Assembly (NCBI GenBank): GCA_964451325.1
Contig: CAYVHO010000003.1
Span: forward strand, 198,269-262,268
Source of the DNA: JAADHI01 sp964451325
Lineage (GTDB): Bacteria > Nitrospirota > Nitrospiria > SBBL01 > JAADHI01
Direction: 5' to 3'
DNA: 64,000 bases
A program made the translations under genes and the position numbers. The notes under the pieces were generated by a model, which saw only the letters and a program-made list of their open reading frames with translations, was not told the DNA's origin and made no database searches. The first letter of the stretch is position 1, and each line of letters starts with the position of its first letter. This document shows, in pieces, positions 18,626 to 26,695 of the stretch.

Positions 18626-19725
18626 TGACCTCACCCATACAAAAAAAACCAATGGAACGCAATCGACTTAAAGAACCCAAATTCCAAAACAAAAAAAGAA
18701 AAGCAGCCTATATGCGTGTCACGACACGATTGGCTCAGGAATCAGAACATTATTTTGGAGAACAAAATCCCCCTATTTTTTCAATCGTGCGTATTTTCAG
18801 TCGCCCTTTTTCCGATATCGTTCAATGTCGTGTCCAATGGCCTCAAAGAAATTTTGGCATATACATTAAGTTCTCTCTTGTACAAAAAAAGAAAGAAGGC
18901 GAACATGAGCGCATCCTAAGGAATACCACAAGAGAGATAGATGTGATGCAGAAGTTTTCCGATTTTTTTTCTCAGGAGAACGCGGTGTCTGTCCCTGATG
19001 TGGTCGCTTTTTTTCCAGATGAGCTGGCTGTCGTCACAAAAGAAAAAGAAGGCCTTCCCTTAATGAAACTCATCGTGGGCTCCGCAAAAGGAAAGCCATG
19101 TTCTAAAGACCTGAATCTACTCAAACAAGCTTGTTATTCAATTGGACATGCACTGAGGGTCTTCCAAAAAATGCCTCTCATCGATACAGGGCGAGATGAA
19201 TTGCCCTCAAACCTGATCGCATATATTGATTTGAGATTGAAGCTTTTGTCTGACTCCGGTTTCATAAAAACAAGTGAATCGCTCCATGTTTTGCATTATA
19301 TTGAAAAACAGCTTTCAAAAATTGATAAAACGACATTAACCCTTTGCGGTGTGCATGGAGATCTCAGTCTTGGCAATGTTTTAATCTCGCCTGAGTACGT
19401 GGTTTTTTTAGATTTAGGAATGTATCGAAAAGGCACATCATATTTCGATCTTGCTTTTTTCTATCAACATTTAGATGATTTTCGAACAAACCCATTTTTT
19501 CTAAAATCAACCATTATTCAATTACAAGATGCTTTTCTTGAGGGTTATCAGGAAGATTCCATACGAGAAAAGCCACTTTTTTTGGCCTATTACGTGCGAA
19601 ATAGCGTCAATCAACTGCTTGATCTTTCGAGAACGAATCATCTCTCTTTGATAAAAAAAATATACCAAAAGTGGCAATATCGTTCTTCTTTGTGCAATCT
19701 GAAGATAATCGTTGAAAAAAACTGA
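18625..19725 (+). CDS. Phosphotransferase of the APH/kinase-like fold
   Basis: A 366-residue cytosolic protein. The catalytic loop VHGDLSLGNVL matches HxDxxxxN of aminoglycoside/choline-type kinases, and FLDLGMYRKGTSYFDLAFF supplies the DxG-like metal-binding site and the following helix. The N-terminal lobe is weakly conserved. In a polysaccharide cluster such an enzyme more likely phosphorylates a sugar or glycolipid than an antibiotic, by analogy with LPS heptose or Kdo kinases of the same fold. It starts with GTG sharing a base with the previous stop (TAGTG). Function beyond phosphotransfer is not known. Confidence 0.7.
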   Translation: MTSPIQKKPMERNRLKEPKFQNKKRKAAYMRVTTRLAQESEHYFGEQNPPIFSIVRIFSRPFSDIVQCRVQWPQRNFGIYIKFSLVQKKKEGEHERILRNTTREIDVMQKFSDFFSQENAVSVPDVVAFFPDELAVVTKEKEGLPLMKLIVGSAKGKPCSKDLNLLKQACYSIGHALRVFQKMPLIDTGRDELPSNLIAYIDLRLKLLSDSGFIKTSESLHVLHYIEKQLSKIDKTTLTLCGVHGDLSLGNVLISPEYVVFLDLGMYRKGTSYFDLAFFYQHLDDFRTNPFFLKSTIIQLQDAFLEGYQEDSIREKPLFLAYYVRNSVNQLLDLSRTNHLSLIKKIYQKWQYRSSLCNLKIIVEKN

Positions 19726-19738
19726 TCTAAATATTGTT

Positions 19739-21967
19739 ATGTTGATGAACAAAATCAAAAAACTACTGGTGATGCCAAAAGAAGAAATATTTTTTCGCAT
19801 GGCCGAACGGCGTCTTGAGAAACGAGAATATCAAGCCCATCTTTCAGGAAAAGATCAACTGGAAGATAAAGATTTTATTCGAAAACATTGTGGTCTTTCC
19901 ACTGAAAAAAATGCGACTCAGAAACTATTTGATCATTTCTATTCTGGAACAAGAGACCATTTTTTTACCGAAAGTTATTCAAAAAAAAGCCGTGCGCTGC
20001 TGATTGAAAAATATCTGAATACCCAGGACTATCTACTTGCAGCGGATCAAATTTGTGAAGGGCAGCTCTGTCTTTTGGGACAAGGTGTGTCCTTGGCGCA
20101 GACGGGGGAATGGCATAAAGATCCACTTGAAAACTGCGAATGGCCACGTATTTTTTACAAACAAGTCAACAAAGCCAAACCCAGCGAAACAGTGGATATC
20201 AAATATGTCTGGGAAATGAATCGCCACCAATACCTCATCGTTCTGGGCAAAGCCTACTGGATTTCCGGCGACGAAAAATATGCTAAAAAAGTATCTGAGA
20301 TCATCGCATCCTGGATTTCAGATAACCCTTACCATTCGGGTGTCAACTGGACCAGCTCGCTTGAATTGGCCGTACGCAGCATTTCTTGGATTTGGGCCTA
20401 TTTTTTCTGCCAGGGCTCTCGGCATATGAATGTGGCATTTCACTTCATGTTTTTAAAGTCCATTTACGAACAGGGCCTCCATATGGCGCAACACCTCTCT
20501 TATTATTCGAGCCCCTATAACCATTTAATTGGAGAGGCCGCCGGACTTCACATGATTGGCAGTCTTTTTTCTCAACTCAAGGCAGGACAGGCCTGGGAAA
20601 CACTGGGCTGGTCTATCTTTGAAATCAATATCGAAAAACAGTTTTTTGATGATGGCATGTGTGTCGAACAAGCAACATTTTACCATCACTTCACCTTAGG
20701 CTTTTATTTGCAAGCCACGCTACTTCGGAAAATGAACAACAAATCCGTCTCAGAAAAAGTGCTGTCGGGTATTGAAAAAGCGCTTGATGTCTCCATGCAC
20801 CTCACCCAGCCCAATGGAAAACTGCCCACCATCGGCGACATCGACAATGCGCGATCTCTGTATTTTAATATGGAGCACTCTTGGGATTTTAGGGGCTTTT
20901 TAAGCCTTGGCGCGACCCTGTTTGACCGTTCCGATTTTAAGCGGCAAAGCAATGGGTTTTCAGAAGAATTACTTTGGCTCTGCGATGACATCTCGCTTGA
21001 AAATTTTGAGTCGATGCAAAGTACCTTGCCCGCAGAAACATCAAAGGCCTTGTCGGACAGTGGTTATTATGTGATGAGATCTGCCTGGGGAAAAGACAGC
21101 CACTATCTTTGTTTTGACTGCGGAGTGATGGCGGCAGGTTTACATCAAGACGGTGTGCCTTCTGCAGCCCACGGTCATGCAGATGCCTTGTCTTTTGAGC
21201 TTTCTGTTTTTGGAAAACCAATCCTAGCCGAAGGGGGTTTTCATACCTATTTTGGTCCCCTGGCCTGGCATCGCTATTTTCGGGAAGAGGCGGCCCACAA
21301 CACCATTAAAATGGGGGGACACAAACAGGCCGAATATTGCGGGCGGCTGACCTGGAAGTCAGTGATCAATCCAAAATTACATCACTGGCGACCAGAGAAC
21401 AAGGTTCAGCGCATTTGCGGTGAGATCGTTTATAATAATCAAACGGCCCACCGGCGGGAAATACTTTCTGTAGAATCCAAGTTCTGGGTCTTGTGTGATC
21501 AACTCAAAAGTTCAGACCGAAATGAAAAGGCAATGGCTTATTTTCATTTCGATGCTTCGGTTCAACTTGAAATAGATCGTGAAAACAAACAAATTATTGC
21601 AAGAAATGGAGAAGTCGGACTCTTGATTCAATATTTTGAAAATTACGAAGTCGAAGCCCGACGCGGAGAAAAAAACACAGGGCCAGAGACCGGGTGGCAA
21701 GCTGTGGGTTATGGTCACAGACAACCGACCTGGGTCTTGTCTTTTACCATTCCCCTATCAAAAAATATGGTACTGTTTCCCTTGCTGTTACTGCCTTGGA
21801 AAATGGGGCCCCTTATTTTTTCATCGAAAAAAGATGCTCCTTCAGGTTTAAAAGAAAATGTCCTTTACAGCAGCACATTTTCCTTTGATGAGCAAAACTA
21901 CGAGATTTCATTTCATAAAGATGACAGCCCTTCTGTGTTGTGTAATGGAGCTTCGATTTCGAAATGA
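19739..21967 (+). CDS. Heparinase II/III-family protein (alginate-lyase-like), no signal peptide
   Basis: About 742 residues. The N-terminal part (KIKKLLVMPKEEIFFRMAER) is typical of heparinase-II/III proteins encoded inside exopolysaccharide loci. An alpha-toroid region contains WTSSLELAVRSISW and YYSSPYNHLIGEAAGL, and a beta-sandwich domain contains the family signature DGVPSAAHGHADALSFEL with FHTYFG following. These include the His/Tyr residues used for lyase chemistry on uronic-acid polymers. No signal peptide is visible, unlike free-living degraders. The start is uncertain: ATG 19739 is used, while an upstream TTG at 19712 overlaps the kinase gene. The stop overlaps the next ATG (ATGA). 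It likely trims or edits polymer made by this cluster, which also encodes a GDP-mannuronate-forming enzyme. Confidence 0.82.
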   Translation: MLMNKIKKLLVMPKEEIFFRMAERRLEKREYQAHLSGKDQLEDKDFIRKHCGLSTEKNATQKLFDHFYSGTRDHFFTESYSKKSRALLIEKYLNTQDYLLAADQICEGQLCLLGQGVSLAQTGEWHKDPLENCEWPRIFYKQVNKAKPSETVDIKYVWEMNRHQYLIVLGKAYWISGDEKYAKKVSEIIASWISDNPYHSGVNWTSSLELAVRSISWIWAYFFCQGSRHMNVAFHFMFLKSIYEQGLHMAQHLSYYSSPYNHLIGEAAGLHMIGSLFSQLKAGQAWETLGWSIFEINIEKQFFDDGMCVEQATFYHHFTLGFYLQATLLRKMNNKSVSEKVLSGIEKALDVSMHLTQPNGKLPTIGDIDNARSLYFNMEHSWDFRGFLSLGATLFDRSDFKRQSNGFSEELLWLCDDISLENFESMQSTLPAETSKALSDSGYYVMRSAWGKDSHYLCFDCGVMAAGLHQDGVPSAAHGHADALSFELSVFGKPILAEGGFHTYFGPLAWHRYFREEAAHNTIKMGGHKQAEYCGRLTWKSVINPKLHHWRPENKVQRICGEIVYNNQTAHRREILSVESKFWVLCDQLKSSDRNEKAMAYFHFDASVQLEIDRENKQIIARNGEVGLLIQYFENYEVEARRGEKNTGPETGWQAVGYGHRQPTWVLSFTIPLSKNMVLFPLLLLPWKMGPLIFSSKKDAPSGLKENVLYSSTFSFDEQNYEISFHKDDSPSVLCNGASISK

Positions 21968-23043
21968 GTCGCTTTAAAATCCTTGAAATCGGGTCTTATC
22001 CCCCGCCATTTTCGGGGTGGAGCGTACGCATAAAATATATCCGGGATGCTTTTCGAGAAACCGGTGACCTTTGCGAAGTTTTGAATCTGGGGAAAAATCG
22101 AAAAATAAAAAGCCCGGAATACATTGATGTACAAGGGGGTCGCCACTATCTCAAAAGCCTCCTGCGTATGCGTTTGAAAGGCTACTGTTTTCATATTCAT
22201 GTGAATGCGCAAGCCGTAAAAGGCCCGATTCTGGGTTTGATGGCCCACCTTGTTTCACTTTTGAGCTTCAGTCGTGCGGCCCTGACTTTTCATGGGGGCT
22301 TGCAACAGCTTTATTACCCGAAACAAAATGGCGGAAAGATGTATCCGATCATTTGGCTCAATTTTTTTCTTGCGAGCGCGATTGTGTGTAACGATGAGGC
22401 AATCAAATCAGAAATCGAAAAATACGGTCCCTTGATTAAAGCAAAAAAAATCCATCCCATTCCTGCGTTTAGCAAACAGTATCTGCGTTATGAAACAATC
22501 CCTTTGGCCGAAGAAATAGAAACTTTCGTAAAAAATAAAAAATGCCTTATTGTTTCATACATCGTGCTTCGCAAAGGGTTTTATATTGAGACCTTACTCG
22601 AATTTTTAGAAGGCTTAACTGGGAATATCGGTGTCATTCTGACGGGGATCGGAGTAATAGAGGATGGCGAAATTTCGAATCTCTATCAAAAACTACGTCG
22701 GCTTGAAAAAGAAGGCGTCATCCTGCTTGCCAAATCTCTCAACCATAACGAATTTTTAAGTCTTTTGGCACGGGCCGATATTTATTTGAGGACACCCACG
22801 TCAGACGGGGTCGCATCTTCAGTCTTAGAAGCCCTTTCTGTTGGCACTCAAGTCATCGCGAGCGAAAATGGGCGGCGACCAAAGGGTGTCATAAGCTATA
22901 CTGCGACAGATGCAAATGACCTGCAAGAAAAAGTCGCACATGTCCTAGAGCACATTGATTCAATGAATGAAAACCATGTGCTCCCTATTGTAGAAGATAC
23001 AGTTACAACAGAAATCACCCTACTGAAAAAGGTATTGATTTAG
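21964..23043 (+). CDS. GT4 glycosyltransferase
   Basis: A 359-residue GT-B glycosyltransferase, cytosolic or peripheral. Visible elements are ILEIGSYPPPFSGWSVRIKY at the N-terminus, LTFHGGLQQLYY, CNDEAIKSEI at the domain boundary, and the C-terminal ARADIYLRTPTSDGVASSVLEAL (an EX7E-like acidic pair) with GTQVIASENGRRP. It sits between the heparinase-like gene (ATGA overlap) and another glycosyltransferase that starts by TAGTG overlap. Donor and acceptor are not predictable. Confidence 0.82.
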   Translation: MSRFKILEIGSYPPPFSGWSVRIKYIRDAFRETGDLCEVLNLGKNRKIKSPEYIDVQGGRHYLKSLLRMRLKGYCFHIHVNAQAVKGPILGLMAHLVSLLSFSRAALTFHGGLQQLYYPKQNGGKMYPIIWLNFFLASAIVCNDEAIKSEIEKYGPLIKAKKIHPIPAFSKQYLRYETIPLAEEIETFVKNKKCLIVSYIVLRKGFYIETLLEFLEGLTGNIGVILTGIGVIEDGEISNLYQKLRRLEKEGVILLAKSLNHNEFLSLLARADIYLRTPTSDGVASSVLEALSVGTQVIASENGRRPKGVISYTATDANDLQEKVAHVLEHIDSMNENHVLPIVEDTVTTEITLLKKVLI

Positions 23044-24038
23044 TGGAAAACAAAAGCTCAATGCCTAAAATTGTCTACATCTCCTGGGCACCCTATTGCA
23101 GTCGAAGCGACAATACGGCCAGAGAGCTGGGCGGCGTTTCCTACATGGTGTATTTTGATTTTTTTGGGAGCAATTATTTTACAATCCTCCTAAAATACCT
23201 GGCCCAAATGATCCGAACATTGTCTATATTATTTCGGGATTCACCTGATGTTGTTTTTGTGATGAGCCCTTCTGTTTTTGCAACAATTCCCGTTTATTTA
23301 CATTGCAAGATTTTTGGTGCACGTTATGTCATTGATGCCCATACGGGAGCCTTTGATCACCCCATGTGGCAAAAAGTAATGTTTTTGCAAAAGTTTTTTT
23401 GCAAAAATGCCATTCTATCCATTATTACAAATCGAGGAATTGCAAAAATTCTAGACGGTTGGCAGGCAAAGTATCTCATCATTCCTGATGTTCCCATCCA
23501 ATGCGAGGCTGCAGTACTGCCTGACTTAAAAGGACAAGACAATGTTACCTTAGTCAATACTTTTGCAACAGATGAGCCCATCCTTCAATTTTTGGACGCA
23601 ACAAAAAAATTACCAAAAGTGCAATTTTACGTGACGGGAAAACTGGGGAAAAAGCAGCGCCATTATGCTGACCTCAAATTGCATAACGTTTGTTTTACTG
23701 ATTTCTTACCTGAAGAAGACTATGCAGGTTTATTACAGGCTTCTGATTTAATCGTGGTTTTGACAACAAGAGACCATACCATGCAACGCGGGGCCTATGA
23801 GGCCATTTATTATGGAAAGCCAGTCGTCACTTCAGATTGGGCCGTTTTGAGAGAGAATTTTCCAAAAGCTGCGGTATTTGTTGATAATTCAGTGGAGGGG
23901 ATCACCCAGGGCATTGCCGCGGCATTATTAAATTTAGAAAAACTCAATTTGGAAGCTGAGACTTTGAGAGAGACGAAGCTAGACATTTTTGAAGCACACA
24001 AAAATGCACTTTTGAAAAAAATGTATCAAGACGACTAA
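23043..24038 (+). CDS. Glycosyltransferase, GT-B fold
   Basis: A 331-residue protein resembling group-1 glycosyltransferases. The N-terminal half reads like an acceptor domain (YISWAPYCSRSDNTARELGG; FVMSPSVFATIPVYL; YVIDAHTGAFDHPMW). The C-terminal half has FYVTGKLGKKQRHY and LLQASDLIVVLTTRDHTMQRGAYEA, where the usual EX7E acidic pair is only partly kept. It is shorter than most GT4 enzymes. It starts with GTG overlapping the previous stop. A gap of about 95 bases before the dehydrogenase gene is the largest break in this part of the cluster. Confidence 0.72.
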   Translation: MENKSSMPKIVYISWAPYCSRSDNTARELGGVSYMVYFDFFGSNYFTILLKYLAQMIRTLSILFRDSPDVVFVMSPSVFATIPVYLHCKIFGARYVIDAHTGAFDHPMWQKVMFLQKFFCKNAILSIITNRGIAKILDGWQAKYLIIPDVPIQCEAAVLPDLKGQDNVTLVNTFATDEPILQFLDATKKLPKVQFYVTGKLGKKQRHYADLKLHNVCFTDFLPEEDYAGLLQASDLIVVLTTRDHTMQRGAYEAIYYGKPVVTSDWAVLRENFPKAAVFVDNSVEGITQGIAAALLNLEKLNLEAETLRETKLDIFEAHKNALLKKMYQDD

Positions 24039-24133
24039 ATTGTCATTGGAAGAGATTTCTTAATCTAGTTGTGCAACACACCAGTGAATATCACTTAATT
24101 AGATGTAAGAACATTGAATCGGAGGGGGGAAAT

Positions 24134-25465
24134 TTGAAAATATCAGTCTTTGGTTTGGGATATGTTGGATGTGTCTCGGCGGCTTGTCTGGCAAAAGTCG
24201 GGCATGAGATCATCGGAGTTGATGTGAATCAGGTGAAAGTCAACTTGATGAACGAAGGAAAAAGCCCCATTGTCGAAAAAGATATCGGTGAGATTTTATA
24301 TAAGGCCGTCAAATCAGATGACTATGCCCCAGGAAAACTCGAAGCAACGACCGATACAGAACGAGCCGTGATCGAATCGGAAATTTCGTTAATTTGTGTT
24401 GGCACACCCAGCAATCAAAATGGCAGTTTGAAGCTGGACTATGTGAAACGGTGTGCCCATGAAATTGGTTTGGCCCTTGCAAAAAAGACGGATTATCATG
24501 TTGTTGTTGCCAGAAGCACGATGTTGCCTGGCAGTGTGGAAGACATCATTTTGAAAGAACTGGAAGCGGCCTCCGGAAAACGAGTCGGAGAAGATTTTGG
24601 CGTAGCGATGAATCCAGAGTTTTTACGGGAAAGTACCTCGGTCTATGATTTTTTTAATCCGCCGATGACGGTGATCGGTCAATATGACGAAAAAAGCGGG
24701 AACCTACTGGAAAAGATGTATCACTTTCTGGATGCCCGATTGGAAAAAACGGATATCAAAACAGCTGAAATGATGAAATATGCCTGCAACTGTTTTCATG
24801 CGGCAAAAGTCACCTTTGCAAATGAAATCGGGGGCATCTGCAAATCGATCGGGGTGGATAGCCACAAAGTCATGGAAATTTTCTGCATGGATGACAAACT
24901 GAATTTGTCCTCATATTATTTAAAACCCGGTTTTGCTTTTGGCGGTTCATGTTTACCAAAGGATCTACGGGCTTTAAATTACAAGGCAAAATCAAACGAT
25001 GTGGATGTGCCCTTGCTTGCATCAATCATCACCAGCAATAAAGTTCAGATTGAGCGTGTGATTGAAAAAATTGTGCAGATGGGTCTTAAAAAGGTCGGTT
25101 TTGTCGGGCTCAGCTTCAAGGCAGGCACCGATGACCTACGGGAATCTCCACTTGTTATTTTGGTTGAAGCCCTTATCGGAAAAGGATTTGATATCAAAAT
25201 TTTTGACCGTAATGTGTCACTTGCACGTCTCGTGGGTGCAAACAAGGATTACATTGAAAAGGAGATTCCCCATATTTCAAAGCTCATGACAGGTAAAATT
25301 GAGGATATCGTCCAGCACTCGGATTTAGTGGTCATTGGCAATAAAGCGGAAGAAGCATCCCAGGTACTTAAACAGGTTTCTGAGGACACAAAAATTTATG
25401 ACTTGGTCAGAGTTTCCGATAAGTTGGATGGATTTTCTCGTGGATATGAGGGCGTTTGCTGGTAA
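24134..25465 (+). CDS. algD: GDP-mannose 6-dehydrogenase (AlgD-like)
   Basis: NAD-dependent sugar-nucleotide dehydrogenase, most like GDP-mannose 6-dehydrogenase, giving GDP-mannuronate. The Rossmann motif VFGLGYVGCVSAACL starts the protein. ICVGTPSNQNG, AMNPEFLRE and the catalytic-Cys segment FGGSCLPKDLRAL follow in order, and EIFCMDDKLNLSSYYLKPG is characteristic of the AlgD branch. The TTG at 24134 is chosen because GGAGGGGG lies about 8 bases upstream and the Rossmann strand begins right after it. The open frame continues upstream to 24071 but that part is not conserved-looking. Its product would make the polymer uronic-acid rich, matching the lyase-like genes nearby. UDP-glucose specificity is a weaker alternative. 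Confidence 0.87.
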   Translation: MKISVFGLGYVGCVSAACLAKVGHEIIGVDVNQVKVNLMNEGKSPIVEKDIGEILYKAVKSDDYAPGKLEATTDTERAVIESEISLICVGTPSNQNGSLKLDYVKRCAHEIGLALAKKTDYHVVVARSTMLPGSVEDIILKELEAASGKRVGEDFGVAMNPEFLRESTSVYDFFNPPMTVIGQYDEKSGNLLEKMYHFLDARLEKTDIKTAEMMKYACNCFHAAKVTFANEIGGICKSIGVDSHKVMEIFCMDDKLNLSSYYLKPGFAFGGSCLPKDLRALNYKAKSNDVDVPLLASIITSNKVQIERVIEKIVQMGLKKVGFVGLSFKAGTDDLRESPLVILVEALIGKGFDIKIFDRNVSLARLVGANKDYIEKEIPHISKLMTGKIEDIVQHSDLVVIGNKAEEASQVLKQVSEDTKIYDLVRVSDKLDGFSRGYEGVCW

Positions 25466-25467
25466 CA

Positions 25468-26684
25468 ATGAAGATTCTGTTTTTATCCCAGCGATTTTTA
25501 CTTCCGATGGATACCGGCGGGAAAATCCGCACTGGAAAGATATTAGAATACTTGTCGAAGAGACATGAGATTACTTTGATCTCTAACGTCGAATCTTCAA
25601 AAGATGGGCGCTTCCTGCCGGAGATGAGTCGTTTTTGTTCCCGGTTTTTGCCTGTATTTTGGAAGGAAGTGCCTAAGTATTCAGTGCTTTTTTTTATCCG
25701 ACTGATGGTTCAAATGTTTTCCATCACCCCTGTTTCAGTGCTCAATGACAGCTCGCGTAAGTTAAGACGCTGCCTCGAAACAGAGCATCTCAGGCAAAAA
25801 TATGATCTTGTGATTTGTGACTTTGTGCAGTCGGCACTCAATTTTAAAAATATTACGGGGACGCCGTCTATTTTATTTCAGCACAATGTTGAATCCCAGA
25901 TTGCCAAAAGACACTATCAGCGGGCTGCTGGGAGAATCAGTCGCTTGTTTTGGTGGTTGCAGTGGCAGAAACTTTTTTTTTTGAACAAAGGGCTTGTCGT
26001 CAATTTGAGACCGTCATTGCCGTTTCAGAACAAGACCGTGACACCTTTTATGCGCTCTATAAACTAGACAATATTGCAACGATCCCGACAGGTGTAGACA
26101 TTGGACATTTTGTGCCTCAGGATGTTCCTCCGACCCCCTCAAGTCTTGTTTTTGTCGGATCAATGGATTGGCTACCCAATGAAGATGCCATCCTCTATTT
26201 CGCAAATGAAATCCTGCCTCTCTTAAAAAAAGAACTGCCCGACATCCATTTAACTGTTGTTGGCAGAAACCCATCACCTCGTCTAAAAAAACGGCTTACC
26301 ACGATACCCGAGATCCAGCTCACGGGCTGGGTAGACGACGTGCGTCCCTACATTGCGAAGGCCGCGCTTTACATCATCCCTATACGGATCGGTGGTGGAA
26401 CACGTATGAAAATTTACGAAGCCATGGCAATGGGAAAAGCCATTATCTCAACGTCTATCGGGGCCGAAGGGCTTACCGTAACAAACGAGGAAAATATCGT
26501 ACTGGAAGATGAACCTTTCGCATTTAGCAAAAGAATCATCAAGATGCAAAAAGAGAGTCAATCCAGAACGAACCTAGGCAAGAAAGCCACCTTATATGTC
26601 AGAGAACATTGTTCTTGGCATCAGGCGGGGGAAGCCTTCCATCAGGTCTGTTGTTCCACTGTCCATAAATATCTTCTGCCATAA
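25468..26684 (+). pseudogene. GT4 glycosyltransferase interrupted by a frameshift at a T10 tract
   Basis: Two overlapping frames together encode one GT4 enzyme. The first part starts at ATG 25468 (MKILFLSQRF...GGKIRT) and runs through FQHNVESQIAKRHYQ. At a run of ten T (25973-25982) the reading must shift to continue as EQRACRQFETVIAVSEQDRD and on through IPTGVDIGHF, VFVGSMDWLPNEDA and IPIRIGGGTRMKIYEAMAMG. In the first frame translation continues only to 26067 with unrelated residues. One extra T (or two fewer) would restore the frame. The result resembles the stp1-type sugar transferases of exosortase clusters. Possible explanations are a sequencing error in the homopolymer, a true mutation, a phase-variable switch, or productive transcriptional slippage. 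Confidence 0.75.
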
Positions 26685-26695
26685 CAACTAAATAA

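Noticed and set aside
1922..26684. Exosortase or PEP-CTERM substrate within the cluster
   Set aside because: No protein has the exosortase membrane motif or a PEP-helix-basic C-terminal tail.
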